DNA of 64,000 nt from Tritrichomonas musculus (GCA_039105265.1 JAPFFF010000001.1:8184001-8248000); one strand, 5' to 3'. Shown: positions 1 to 11,778, counted from the first letter of the stretch. Numbers and translations: made by a program. Notes: generated by a model not told the origin, from the letters alone.

Positions 1-412
1 TTTTTAATTCTCATTCAAAAAATTGAGAAAAAAAATATTTTTCAATTACGATCATATTTTTCTTTCATTCTTCAAGAAAACTATTCTTCTCAAGTAATTC
101 TCTTTGTTTCTATTTCATTGCTTTGCGATTCTTAATTTAAATCTCTTTTTTTTTGGAAAAAATGATATATAATAATTTTAATTCTTATTTTTTTTCTGCA
201 TTTTAGAGTGAAAATAAAAAAAAAGTAATTTTTAGCTTCTCCCCAATGCGGGTCGCACTATATAAGCTTCCATAAATTTTATGAATTATTAGATCCATCT
301 TTGATTCGATGCGAATTTATAAGCATATTTTAAAAAAATAGATTAAAAAAGCAAATAAAGAATGAGAATAGTTATCAAAATGTTTATTTATTAAACTAAT
401 ATTAATTATATC
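1..412. other. AT-rich non-coding flank of pogo-like transposase
   Basis: No gene seen. The stretch is poly-A/T rich, with one GC-richer patch around 241-262. It lies 3' of the minus-strand transposase and probably belongs to the same transposon, but no terminal inverted repeat matching the right side (2076-2206) is visible, so the left end is probably outside the window. Confidence 0.4.
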
Positions 413-1870
413 TCACTGATTATTTTCAAAACTTATTAGTGAAATTCGGAAATTATTAGGATCTGTATTTATGTGATTTTTCTTCATTGTGTAGATATAT
501 TGCTGATTTGAGGTTAATGGTATATTTCGATTTAATAAATCATTTATGTGAGACATCTCATAAGCTCTTATTTTTTTACATTTTAAAACATCAAATCCAG
601 CTAATTCTACTTGTGGTCTCTGAGTTGTAACTGATTTTGATATAATGCAGATAGCTCTAAAGGCTGAATGACAATTAACTTCGTTGCATACGCATAATAA
701 TGAATAATGGATTTTTAATATTTGATTTGATTGAGCTGAAATGTTAGGTTTGTTTTTATAATTAGCATTGTATCTCTTCATCGGACCAAATATGCCAATG
801 TCAAGAGTCTGGCATTGGTCCGATGAATGAGGTACAAGATAATGAGCAACTATGTTGTATTGTTCTAAATTTAAAGAATTGAGAGCTATTTCATGGGATT
901 TATATCCATCTAAAATTAAAACTGCTGGGCCAAAATAGTTATGAAAAAGTCGGAGGTCCTTTAATTTTTCCAAAAAACAAGTTTTAAACCAGAAAATAAA
1001 AGATTTGGTATTAATAAAACCATTTTTTGTATGGACAATTTGTATGGAGCAAGAAGGAATGTAGTGAAATATTTCACCATCGACTGTTAATCGTGGAACT
1101 GCATATTGCGGTTGGCACATTAATCCGTTAGGTGAAATACAGGTCAAAACACTGGCTCTCTTTCCTGTTCTTGAAACAGCATAAGGTGCAGTTATAAATT
1201 CATAAGATGCTGGTACTATTACGGATTTTTCAAATGCATCTGCATATTGTTGCTCACCCTTTTCGTCTAGGTTAAATATGAAAGGAAAAGGTACTAGTTC
1301 AATTTTTTCTTTGAGTTCTTTCAAATTATTTTCTATATCAATTATCGTAGCTTCCATCCTTTTTGTTTCCATAGCCACACCAATGCAAGACTTGAAATCA
1401 TCAATAAACTTGGTAGATATCATTTTTCTGATTGTATCATGTCTGAGATACTTTCCAAAGTTGTCTATAATGAACGAAGATATTTCTTCAATAGCAGGAT
1501 ATATCGGAAAAGGCTCAGATGTATGAAGCTTGTATATATATTCTTTTAATTGATTTAGTTCTTCATTATTGAGGAAAGGAGGTCTTCCTTCTTGGCCAAT
1601 ACCTCGAATATAATTCTTGTGCATATCATTGATGCACTGTTTGGACTTTCCGAACATCGCGCCAATTCTGCTATAGGAAATTCTTATCTTATCTGTCCTA
1701 ACATATGAGCAGATGACTCCGATCTGGGAACAAAAGTTTGGAGATGATGCATACTCTTCACTTGAGATGGCTTCTTTAATCAATTGAACTTCGGTGGCGT
1801 TTCCTATGAAATCTTTTATAATTGGTAGAGGAGGAATCATTTTGCTAACTTTAGCCTGTTCTCCGTCCAT
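413..1870 (-). CDS. Pogo/Tigger-like DDE transposase (Tc1/mariner superfamily)
   Basis: A 485-residue open frame. Catalytic-core motifs of the DDE_1 (pogo/jerky) family are visible: D202 in NLDEKG, D321 in LILDGYKSH and D357 in QTLDIGIFGPMKR. The 35-residue gap between the second and third D suggests a DD35D triad. The segment VPHSSDQCQTLDIG is the counterpart of the usual LPPNTT..QPLD block. Residues about 60-150 are probably the helix-turn-helix DNA-binding part. The frame is uninterrupted and starts with ATG at 1870, so the protein may still be functional. Expected function, from the family: binds the transposon ends and cuts and pastes them into TA sites. No left terminal repeat is visible, so element borders are not defined. 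Confidence 0.8.
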   Translation of the reverse strand: MDGEQAKVSKMIPPLPIIKDFIGNATEVQLIKEAISSEEYASSPNFCSQIGVICSYVRTDKIRISYSRIGAMFGKSKQCINDMHKNYIRGIGQEGRPPFLNNEELNQLKEYIYKLHTSEPFPIYPAIEEISSFIIDNFGKYLRHDTIRKMISTKFIDDFKSCIGVAMETKRMEATIIDIENNLKELKEKIELVPFPFIFNLDEKGEQQYADAFEKSVIVPASYEFITAPYAVSRTGKRASVLTCISPNGLMCQPQYAVPRLTVDGEIFHYIPSCSIQIVHTKNGFINTKSFIFWFKTCFLEKLKDLRLFHNYFGPAVLILDGYKSHEIALNSLNLEQYNIVAHYLVPHSSDQCQTLDIGIFGPMKRYNANYKNKPNISAQSNQILKIHYSLLCVCNEVNCHSAFRAICIISKSVTTQRPQVELAGFDVLKCKKIRAYEMSHINDLLNRNIPLTSNQQYIYTMKKNHINTDPNNFRISLISFENNQ

Positions 1871-2075
1871 GCTTTTTACATAATAACAGTAAATGAAGTT
1901 AAATGATCATCTGAAATGTTATCATTCAAAAAGTCAAATAAACGGCTCATTTTTTGTTATTTTAAATTCAAAAAGTTGAAATAAACGTATACTTCGGATT
2001 AATTTTAAGTCAAAAAGTTAGCGAATAATTCAATGAATACTCTTAATTAATTTGTGATGATTGAGTATAAGAATA

Positions 2076-2206
2076 GAAAATGAAGACGCCCACTTTCCAC
2101 TTTTTAAATAATTTTATTATGTTTTTCACTGATTTATCAATTATTTGAAAGAAAAAAGTTATATGACGGCCACTTATTCCCAAAGACGCCCACTTTTTCA
2201 CGATAG
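2076..2206. repeat. Subterminal repeats, candidate right end of the pogo-like element
   Basis: AAGACGCCCACTTT occurs twice (about 2083 and 2174), with a related GACGGCCACTT between them, followed by TTTTTCACGATA. GC-rich short repeats just 5' of the transposase gene resemble transposase-binding sites near an element end. No inverted partner is present in 1-412. The rest of 1871-2530 shows nothing else, except CAAAAAGTT motifs at about 1937-2020 that may be promoter elements of the transposase gene. Confidence 0.35.
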
Positions 2207-3260
2207 TATATTACCTTATTCACAAAAAAATTGAGAGTTTTTAATTCAAATTTTCTATGAGTCTTCAGAAAGTAGAACGATAAGTAGGGACAAATTATTT
2301 TTTTAAAAATACCATATCTTTCAATTTTGAGAAGATGAAAATAAAAAAAAAAAGAATATAAAAAAGTTATTTATTCAGGAAAAATGCATTTTAAATAATT
2401 GGTTAAGGTAATAGCGGGAGCCTCAACCTGAGATGAATGAAAGTAATCATGCCATTAAAAAAATATTTGAGTATTTTATCTCAATTTATTTAATCATTTT
2501 TGATAAGAATTTTATAACACTTTATAAAAATATAGGTGGGCCACCAATGAATTTTTATAACTTTTGCACCATTAGATAGATTACATATAATAATAAAATA
2601 AAATATTAATTATAGTTCATAAATATTAAAGATAAAGTTTTTATGAATAATACCCGTAGTAATATCGACGTTGCAGATTTGCGCCATTTTTATTTTGCTT
2701 ATTCAATTCTCACAAATTTTGAAAAGAGCAAAAAATAAAAATTGTGTATAAAAAAATTTTTTTTTTATTTTGCATTCAAATCGTGACAATTCTTTTTTTC
2801 TTCTTTCAATTTTTCGTTTTAAATAAAAGATGGTTATATTTTATGTACGTTTAAAACTCGTTTTTTCGGAAAAAAGGCCTTTTTCCTTAATATCCAATCA
2901 TTTTTTCATCCTGCAAGTCAGAGGTTTTCTTAGTTACCAAATAAGGAATATATTCATCTAGTTATCATTGCCCAGATCATTCTTTTTTTTTTTCCATAAA
3001 TTTGATTTCGCAATATTAAAACACATATTTAATATAATGTATTTACAAAAGAACAATCATATTTTATTTTCCTTGCATAATTTATTCGTACTGTCAAATT
3101 TTGATTTGCTCAAATTATTTTTTTTGATCAAAATTAGTAATTGTTTTATATTTTTGTATATTCATTTTATGGAATGTTTATTTAAATAAAATATTCTTAG
3201 TTACCATAATTATTATATATTGTTACCAATTTTATAGGTTTTTAGAGATTTTCATATTAA

Positions 3261-4502
3261 GGGTGTAGTCTCAGATGGTTACATTTTTAAAAAATACATT
3301 GAATTTTTGATAAAGATCATTCAAAAAAGTATTCAATTATTGCAATGGTCATAAGTATCATCCCATTTTTAACAATGACTTTGATATTTAGTATATAAAT
3401 TATATTACCTCTTGTGCATATCGTAACGTTGCCCTTTTTTTGTTTAATTCCTTACAGCTGGAGAAAATTCACTTCACTTTTACTAAAAATGATTTTTTAG
3501 AAAATGTAGTTGAATTATTATTTAAAAAGATTTTGAATTAAATGTAAATAAAGAAAATAGATATTACAATACGATTTTTAAGCAAATTAATTGTTTATTG
3601 ATTAAAATAGAATTCAGTACTTTTATAGGGAGTAGTCTCATTTTAAAAGTATTCAATCTTTAGAAAAAAAATTTACTTTTTGAATCCAAGTTTGATTTGT
3701 TAATTTTTTAATATTGGTTTTAAAGCATACTTTTTGAATTTTGATATCTTAAATATAGGGAAAAATCACAAATAGCCAATTAAATCTGCAATTTGGAGTA
3801 AATAATCAAACTTGATTTTGAATTTTAAAAAAAAAAAAAATTGATAAATTCAAAAAACGTAAATAAAAATAAAAGAGAATTTGTATCATATGCTATGTGA
3901 TCCTGAAAAATTGGATTATCTTAAATTACAAAGATATTGTTTACAATTAAATTACTAATTTAATAAAATCAATAGCTCTAACAATAAAAAAAGGTTGTAA
4001 GTATTATTAAACGAACATAAAAATTAAATACGGTCTTCATATCATCCGACTTGTAATTAATTATTGGATCTGGAAAATATTGGCAAAATAAAGGAATTAA
4101 AATAGCATAAAAACAAATATTCATTGTTGTTTACAAACGTAAATGTACTTTTTACACTTTAAGTCTTTGTACTTCATTATCTTTGGATAATATATAAAGT
4201 ATTTGAAAAAACCAAGAAATAGAAAGTAAAAAGTAAGCTATCAAATTATTGTTTGCTTGTAATAGCGATTGTAAGCTAATCTGATGAATAAACCTTTTTT
4301 ATCTCAAAAATATTGGTAAATGTAAAGTTTTAAATTTGTTTGTATAATTGGCCGCAAAAAAAAAAAATATCAAAATTTAATTTTTTATTAGAAGAAGGAA
4401 TTATCTAATAATATTTTAATATTTTATGATTAAGTATATATATATTATTTTTATCAATTTATTTTTAATAAATATTAGAGATATCAAGTTGAGACTACAC
4501 CC
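3261..4502. mobile_element. Kolobok-like MITE with TTAA duplication
   Basis: GGGTGTAGTCTCA at 3261-3273 and its exact reverse complement at 4490-4502 are flanked on both sides by TTAA (3257-3260 and 4503-4506). A TTAA duplication with GGG-starting ends matches Kolobok/piggyBac-type insertion, and the first four bases GGGT equal those of the full Kolobok element at 45243. A degenerate internal copy (GAGTAGTCTCA) is near 3630. No coding sequence was seen in the 1.24 kb. Confidence 0.65.
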
Positions 4503-6059
4503 TTAATGTAGATATAATAAGCCTTGGTTTTTGTATTTACAATTGTATACAACTTGTCCGTTTAAAAATTACAATTGTAATTACAATTGTAAATACGTTA
4601 TTTTCTCGATATTAGTTTTTTATTTTTATCTTGATCTACAATTATTTTTTTATATTAAAAATGTTTTAAATAATTTAAAAATAAAAAGATAAAATAGTAA
4701 AATGTTTTTCAAATTAAATAATATTATTTTTGATTCTTCATAAAATAAAAAAAAATTAATTCGCATTCAAAAAGTTTCATTAATACTACAAATCAAAAAA
4801 ACGTTATTTTACGAAAAAAGACGTTAAAAAGACGTTTATAGTATTTGTGATGTAAAAAAAATAAGGCCTAAGATATAAGGATAATTATCCTTATAAAATA
4901 TGATTTTTGTAATTATAATTACTAAATCTGCATCATATTATGATCTAAACTAGCATTTGTATTCATTTTGTTATTTGATATAGCTTAAAAATAGTTTAAA
5001 TCAAGTTAATAAGAAAAAATATATTTGGTTAATAAATATCGAGTAAAATTGTTAACTCATTGTAAAATTTTTCTTAATTCTCATAGAAAAAAAACACGTT
5101 TTTTTATCCAATTAAAACAAAACAAAACAAAACAAAAAAACATAATAGATTATCTAAGAATAAAAAAAATGCATAATAAATGGAATAATAAAAAAGTTAG
5201 AATATATAAATAACAGGGATGGTAAAAGAGTAACTCGAGTAAACTCGGGTAAATAAACGGTTTCTACTCGAAATTTACTCGGGAAAATGTTCGAGTAAAC
5301 CGTCTACTCGAGAGTAAATTTTTTTAATTCACATTTCATCATTTTCGAGTATTTTCTGTCAATTACTCTGAGTAAAATTGATTATTTAATAATAAAGTAT
5401 TTTTGAATAAAATAAAAAGCTTATTTATCTTATTTAAAATATTTTTATTTCTTATCTACTTTTGGTTATTTAAATAAATCAAAATAATTTATGTTCAAAT
5501 GTAAATATATATGTTTTAATGAAATTTTGTGTCATATACAATAATTTTATTCATAAATTTAATAAACCAAAGTAAAGTTTGTAAAAAGATTGCTAAGCAA
5601 TCATTGCTTTAATTCAATTTGGAATAAAATTTATTGTAATTAAGAATACCATCAATAAGTAATTAAAATCTTATTTTTTTTTTGTATTTATCATTTGTAT
5701 AGTAATAAATAAAAAAGCTTTTGAAATGTATTTTTTGCGCCAAAACAAATGATACCCATATCAACCATATCGTGCATTCAATTTTGCGGGGATTTTTTTG
5801 ACACTTATAAATGGTCGATTAAAATTAAAAATAAATAGAAGATTTGCTATCAAATATGTTTTGTCATCATTGAATTGTTTTTTTCATTGATTATCTTAAT
5901 TGTTTTAATTTGATTTTTAATTTTTTTGATTTATTTATAATTTAGAAACATATTATAATTTGAAAAAATGTATAATTAAGCACCACTCCATTTCATTGTG
6001 TTTAATTTGATTAATTTTCATTTTAACAATAGCCATCACAAAAGTGCCAAAATTCAAAA

Positions 6060-6900
6060 TTTGATCCCTATATCCTCATCTCCATCTCAATATTTTTGTA
6101 ATTAGCTCAAAGTTCCCAATAACTAGCTTAAGGTTCCCGCAATTAACTCAAGTTTCTTAACAATTCGCTCAAGATTCTTACGAACGATTAAAGATTCCTA
6201 CAAACAGCTCAAAGATTCCTACAAACAGCTCAAAAATTCCATCAAACAGCTCAAAGATTCCATCAAAAAGCTCAAAGATTCCATCAAACAGCTCAATATT
6301 CCTACGACCAGTTCAAAGATTCCTATGAACAGCTCAAAGATTCCTACGAACAGCTCAATATTCCTACAAACAGCTCAATATTCCTACGAACAGCTCAGTA
6401 TTCTTACGAACGATTCAAGATTCCTACGAACAGCTCAAAGATTCCTACGAACAGCTTAAAGATTCCTACAAACAGCTCAGTATTCCTACGACCAGTTCAA
6501 AGGTTCCTACGAACAGCTCAAAGATTCCTACGAACAGCTCAATATTCCTACGAACAGCTCAGTATTCTTACGAACGATTCAAGATTCCTACGAACAGCTC
6601 AAAGATTCCTACGAACAGCTTAAAGATTCCTACAAACAGCTCAGTATTCCTACGACCAGTTCAAAGGTTCCTACGAACAGCTCAAAGATTCCTACGAACA
6701 GCTCAATATTCCTACGAACAGCTCAATGTTCCTACAAACAGCTCAATATTCCTACAAACAGCTCAATATTCCTACAAACAGCTCAAGATTCTTACGAACG
6801 GCACAAGATTCCCAACAATTCGCTCATGATTCCTACAATTAGCTCAAGATCCCACAAACAGCTTAAGATTCCCACAATTCGCTCAATGTTCTCCTCAGAT
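6060..6900. repeat. Tandem array of 20-21 bp units
   Basis: About 40 degenerate copies of a unit reading roughly TTCCTACGAACAGCTCAAAGA; variants end AATA instead of AAGA or carry CATCAAA. The edges are more diverged (AATTCGCTCAAGA) than the centre. Distinctive variants (CCTACGACCAGTTCAAAG) recur at 6301, 6485 and 6649, spacings of 184 and 164 bp, so 8-9 units have been copied together as a higher-order repeat. The mixed 20/21 period breaks any reading frame, so it is not protein coding. Confidence 0.85.
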
Positions 6901-7371
6901 TATTATTTACTGAATCATCTCAAATTCTTATCATCCATCTCAATATTATCTTTATTCGACTCAATATACTGACAAGAAGCTCAAGATTAAAATTTTCATT
7001 TGAAAATTATCATAGCCAACTCAATATCGAGATCGATATTCACAAAACAGCCTCAATTATTTTGAAATTTAAATTATCTCTCAATACATTATGTATGTAA
7101 ATCAATATCATCATCTATTTTATAATCAATAAACTAAAATTTTTGTTTTTTAAATTAAAATTTTGATTTTTAAATTATAACGATTAAAAAAGGTCAATTT
7201 ACATGGTGAATATTTTGGTTTTCACCTTATTATGTTGCATTTAACTTATATGTTTTTCATGAAAATAACTAATTATATACTAATTAATCATGAATTAAAA
7301 ACTAGTGCATGGAAAATTTATAGCATTAATCATTATTCTTATAAATAATAGAATTGTAATTTGATCAGTTT

Positions 7372-7509
7372 TTTGACAACCTCATTTCAAATGAAAGAAC
7401 ACTAGCAGTACTATGTAATCAGATAGAAAGATCTTTCAATACTATAATATTGAATGATATAGAAGAAGATTATTATTTGTACGAAAATGACTATGATGAA
7501 ATTTTGTAA
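7372..7509 (+). pseudogene. Acidic C-terminal coding remnant inside transposon B
   Basis: An open frame of about 45 codons ending TAA, with protein-like content and an acidic, Tyr/Asp-rich tail (EEDYYLYENDYDEIL). It has no ATG of its own at the start and no upstream continuation. Its position near the middle of transposon B and an acidic tail like those of the Tc1-type proteins at 62791 and 63687 suggest the end of a lost transposase. This is a guess from composition only. Confidence 0.3.
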
Positions 7510-8222
7510 CATTTGAAAAGTTCTCTTTCTATAGAGTTGATTTATCCTAATTAATTCAGTCAATCCTTTATATTTTTAGAAAAAAAGTGAAATTTTTAGA
7601 AAAAATGTGAAACTTTTTGATAAGACGAAAAAACAGTCTCTTTTTTTTTGTTCGTTTAAGAAGAGCATCAGGTTTACATCATATATTCTTGAAATTGTTG
7701 ACTTCTGAGAAATTGATGGTAATAACATTTGCAATATATTAAATAATTGATGAATTTGAATTTGCTAAAAATGGGAGAAAATATGTTCAAAGTAATCGTA
7801 TAAGCTTAAATTTTTATTTGTTATAATATCTTTCGTCAAAAATAATCGCAAATAGAGAAAAAAGCAATTTATTAACAGATAATTGAAAATTTAACGTACA
7901 TATATTTAATCTCTCACAATTTTAAAATTTTTAATAAATTTTTCTCAATATATTGAGAGAAAAAAAGAATTGTCATTTATTTGAGAGAATTTTTTTTTTC
8001 ATCTCAGAAAAATGGAGATAAAATTCTGAGAAATTGAGAAAAAATTTTTGACAAAAAAATCCCCGCAAAATTGAATGCACGATATCATCGATATGGGTAA
8101 TTATCATTTTGAGTAATATGAAAAAAAATCTTTCGGTAACATCTATTATTTTTTAATATTATATTTAAGTCCTAATTTTTTATTATAAATCTTATATTCA
8201 ACGTTGAATAAAAAAATTTTTA

Positions 8223-8387
8223 CGAGAAAATGCTCAATTATTTAAAGAAATATTAATAACTTGCAGTGAAGGTGAAAATATATCAATAATTTCGCTAATC
8301 GTGTGTCTCATAGAAAAATATTCTAGTTTTGATTTTTTACCAGATTTAATTGATTACTGCAAACAAAGAAAAAGAGATAATGAATAA
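8223..8387 (+). pseudogene. Open coding remnant between transposon B and the hAT-like right end
   Basis: A frame of 55 codons ends with TAA at 8385 and contains ITCSEGENISIISLIVCLIE followed by a YCKQRK-containing tail. It looks like a real helical protein segment, but no start and no family could be assigned. It may be what is left of a hAT transposase or a captured host exon. Confidence 0.3.
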
Positions 8388-8488
8388 TTCTTACATGAGG
8401 AAAAAAAAGAGTAGTAATTTAAATAATGAATAAAATAAATTAATAAACATATATTTTCACTTTAAAGAATATTCTAAAAACTATTTTT

Positions 8489-8525
<37 letters not shown>

Positions 8526-9445
8526 GAGTCGAACCAGTGATTACGAGTAAACTCGAGTAAATAAGTTATAATTGAATAGCATGAGTAAAGACGAGTAAAA
8601 ATAAATTTAAAAACGGTTTTTTTACTCGAGTTTACTCGAGTAATATAGAGTACGAGGCTTACTCGAGTAAGAAAAATTTTCGAGTAGCCTTTCTTTACTC
8701 GTACTCGATTTCCATCCCTGATAAATAACCTTTAAAAGAGAAAATAGAAAAAAAATATTTATTATTTAAAAAAAATAAAAAGAAAGACAGCAAAATAAAA
8801 CAGTACCTAAAGAAAAAAAGGTAAAAGGTAAAATAAAAAAAGAATGAAAACTATTAAAAATAAAGAATTGTTGATATAATCAAAAATAATTTCTTCGTAG
8901 TAAGTTTCTGATTTTTGGTAATGAATTTGGGAGAGTTACATTAAGTTATTTGATTGCGAAAATAATCTTTCGATATAAGGATCTACTAATTTGATCTTGA
9001 TCTATTAATTATCTGATGAAAATAATTTGAACAATGGCCATGTCAAACCGCATTTAATGGTGAAAAAATAACCTTATAAGATAAAAATCAATAGAAATCT
9101 ATTGATAATTTTATAACTTTTTCTATTAATTTTATTATATTATATTTTTAATTTTTTATTTTTTTAAATTATTTTAACAAATACCTATTTTTAAATAATT
9201 TATATTTCATATATGATATTAATAAGAACTAGTGTTTCAAAATATATAAAAAATAATTATATAAATTAATTGCTTAATTATATATTTTGATCGTTTTGAA
9301 AAAATATTTTGTATAGTTTTGAAAATTATTTTATTTTTCTTTGAAAATTCAATGAGAAAAAATGACAATTCTTTTTTTGAGATTTATTTGAAAAATTGTA
9401 TTATGCAAAATATAAAAAATGGCGCAAATCTGCAACGTCGATATT

Positions 9446-10156
9446 GGTAGACTCCAAAAAGGACAAAATCAGCAGGCCATTTATCTATTCAAAATATATC
9501 AATAGAATTTGTTAAAAAAACAATAAACGTATGACCATTTATTTATTGAAAATCATTTTTTTTTATATTAAAGCATTCATATATACAGCAAGCTCGAGGT
9601 AATACAGACTTTTATCGATGATGTGTTCTACATGATCATAATCTCAATTCACTGTACATTAATTTGAATATCATATTAGCAAAAAAACTTATTTTTTATA
9701 TCAGATTTTTTTTCATTTTTAGTGATTTGTAGCCAAAAGTATGTCTATTAAGCCCAGAAAATAGTCATGTAGCTATTATTTTTATTTGTCTTTGTTTCTG
9801 GCAGATATCAAATTGAAATGAAATACTAATACACACATGTGTGACCTTGCTCGCAGTAATCAAATGAATTATTTTCATATGAATTGTTCAATTTAACTCT
9901 ATAGGAATACTTTTGGATAGTTTTCTTTTTTTCATTTATTCATAATTATATAAAAAATAGATTAAAACTAATCCAAATATTATCATAATTCTATTATAAT
10001 AAACATTTATATATAATTATTTTATTTTTTTTTTTATTTTCATTTTTGTAAAAAATTGATTTTGAATGTTTATTTGATGTAAAAGGTTCCGATTTTGGAC
10101 TTTACAAAAAACGGTTATTGTAAAAGGTGCCGATTTTGTCCAAAAAAAAGTCTACC
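9446..10156. mobile_element. 711-bp MITE with 8-bp duplication, inserted in a terminal repeat
   Basis: The left end GGTAGACTCC continues to GGACAAAATCAGCA. The right end in reverse complement is GGTAGACTTT continuing to GGACAAAATCGGCA. The direct duplication TCGATATT lies at 9438-9445 and 10157-10164. The host sequence on either side is the right terminal repeat of transposon A, which reads continuously when the MITE is removed. An 8-bp duplication fits hAT- or P-type transposases. No coding potential. Confidence 0.75.
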
Positions 10157-10991
10157 TCGATATTACTACGCGTATATGTGTGGGTACTAGATCCTGTTCC
10201 ATAAAAATCTAAAATATTATGATATATTTTTTATTACTATATGCTAAGAAATAAATATAAATATTATGAGGAAATAATGAACATTAGGTTAGATAGTATC
10301 ATTTTATGTTTTTGAATTTAAAATAATCGTTAAATATTTTAATTGTAAAGTCTTATAGAAATAATTGTGGGGCTTGAAAGAAGTTAGCTTTCCTAAAAAT
10401 ATAAGCAAATATCTATGTAAATAATGTAATTTTAAAATAAACTCATCAACTAAGTCTACTTGAATGATTTTACAGGCTAAAGTATCATTTTCTCCATTTT
10501 ACTTTTTTCCAAAAAATATCTTTTTCTTGATAAATATCATCTTCAATATCTATTTTATTTTTTAACATTGCGTTTATTTCAGTATAAAAATAAAGAATAT
10601 TATTATTATTCATAAACTTAGGATCAAAAAATATTTATATAATTTTAAGATCAAGAATCACAATTTTATTCATTGAATAAAAATAAATGGCTTATTCTTC
10701 TTAAATATGTGAAATCTTTAGATATTTGACCAAAATTGAATCAAATTTTGATAGCTTTCTTCCATATCATTCTGATTTTCAATGAAACATATAAGAGAAG
10801 GTTCAATTAGCTGGTGACATTATATATATTATAAGTCTGTAAGCTTTGTCTCCATTTATTTTTTTTTTTTTATAGTTTAGTAAATAGATTGGAAAACAAT
10901 GACAAACTTGAATGAGCTTTAATAAAAAATTGGCTGGATGAAAAGACATTCCAACATTAAATAAATATTTAAGTTATTTTTAAAATATTTA

Positions 10992-11778
10992 CAGTTGTTC
11001 CACTTTTGTAACGGAAAAACCCACTTTCGTAACAGAAAATGTAACCACCAAAATTTTCAAAATTTATTATCACCTAACTTTTTGATTTTTTATCCACTTT
11101 CGTAACAGAATTTTCCACTTTCGTAACAGACTTTTTTTTTATGATTTTTTAAAAAATCATATTTTTCATTTTGCATTTCTTTTTTTATCGAAATTCTTTT
11201 ATAAAGAGAAGTTTATTCAAGAAATGATATTTAGAAAGAGGTTTATTAAGTTATTAATAATAATTATGGATTTACTCAAAACTCTTTTTTTAGAAGAAAA
11301 TCATGTTTTTATAATTGTACTATAATTTAAATGAATATTAAACATGAAAAATAAAAAAAAGGATAGAAATCAAGAAAAAATTAGATTATAATTTCAGATA
11401 AAGCAAATAAAAATCAGTATTGCATTATTATAATGAAATAAAAAATATTTGAAATGGAATTTTAAGCTTTTAAAATAACAAAAATTCTTTTTTTAGCAAA
11501 ATATTTGCAATAATTATCTTCATCCATAATTTCAAATAAAATGTTGTTCCCAATAACTACTGTGTTTTCTACAATTATTTGCATTATATTAAAAATGTAA
11601 AAACTCATTAAAAACAAAGATAATTAAATAATAAAATTTTCTGTTACGAAAGTGGAAAATTCTGTTACGAAAGTGGATAAAAAATCAAAAAGTTAGGTGA
11701 TAACAAATTTTGAAAATTTTGGTGGTTACATTTTCTGTTACGAAAGTGGATTTTTCCGTTACAAAAGTGGAGCAACTG
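10992..11778. mobile_element. Tc1/mariner-type MITE with 139-bp terminal repeats
   Basis: CAGTTG(T/G)TCCACTTTTGTAACG starts both ends. The inverted repeats run 10992-11130 and 11640-11778 with only a few mismatches. TA flanks both ends (10990-10991, 11779-11780). Each repeat contains four copies of a CCACTTTCGTAACAGA-like motif, likely transposase-binding sites. The 509-bp centre is AT-rich with no gene. Confidence 0.75.

Larger units (their letters stand above)
5755..8097. mobile_element. TA-flanked DNA transposon B nested in the hAT-like element
   Basis: The left end CCCATATC at 5755 continues to ATATCGTGCATTCAATTTTG (about 5770-5790) and GCGGGGATTTTTTTG. The reverse complement closes the element at 8097. 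The terminal repeat is about 48 bp with three or four mismatches near the tip. TA flanks both sides (5753-5754, 8098-8099). The CCC start after TA resembles transposon A and the element at 29432. The interior holds the 20-21-bp tandem array and a 45-codon acidic open remnant (7372-7509), perhaps the tail of a lost transposase. Confidence 0.65.
5214..8720. mobile_element. hAT-like non-autonomous transposon
   Basis: The ends are CAGGGATGG (5214) and CCATCCCTG (8712-8720), with a perfect 8-bp duplication ATAAATAA at 5206-5213 and 8721-8728. CAGGG-type ends plus an 8-bp duplication are the hAT signature. About 100-150 bp at each end is packed with degenerate ACTCGAGTAAA motifs, probable transposase-binding sites. 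No transposase was found. A 55-codon open remnant (8223-8387) is the only coding-like segment outside the nested element B. A poly-A run lies at about 8492-8521. Confidence 0.75.
2653..10172. mobile_element. TA-flanked DNA transposon A (host of nested insertions)
   Basis: The left end at 2653 reads CCCGTAGTAATATCGACG and continues TTGCAGATTTGCGCC. The same sequence in reverse complement closes the element at 10172, once the 711-bp MITE (9446-10156) that split the right repeat is ignored. The terminal repeat is about 45 bp. Both ends abut TA (2651-2652 and 10173-10174), the target duplication typical of Tc1/mariner-type elements. No transposase is recognisable, so it is non-autonomous or decayed. 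Large stretches between nested elements (4503-5213, 8721-9445) are AT-rich with no gene seen. Confidence 0.7.

Noticed and set aside
4500-4890. Possible small inverted-repeat element (GCCTTGG / TAGGCCTTA, TTTACAATTGTA words)
   Set aside because: Inverted matches are short and interrupted, with no target duplication; not supportable as an element.
6060-6900. Regularly spaced short repeats resembling a CRISPR array
   Set aside because: Units are contiguous and degenerate without unique spacers, and the setting is a eukaryotic transposon. It is a minisatellite.
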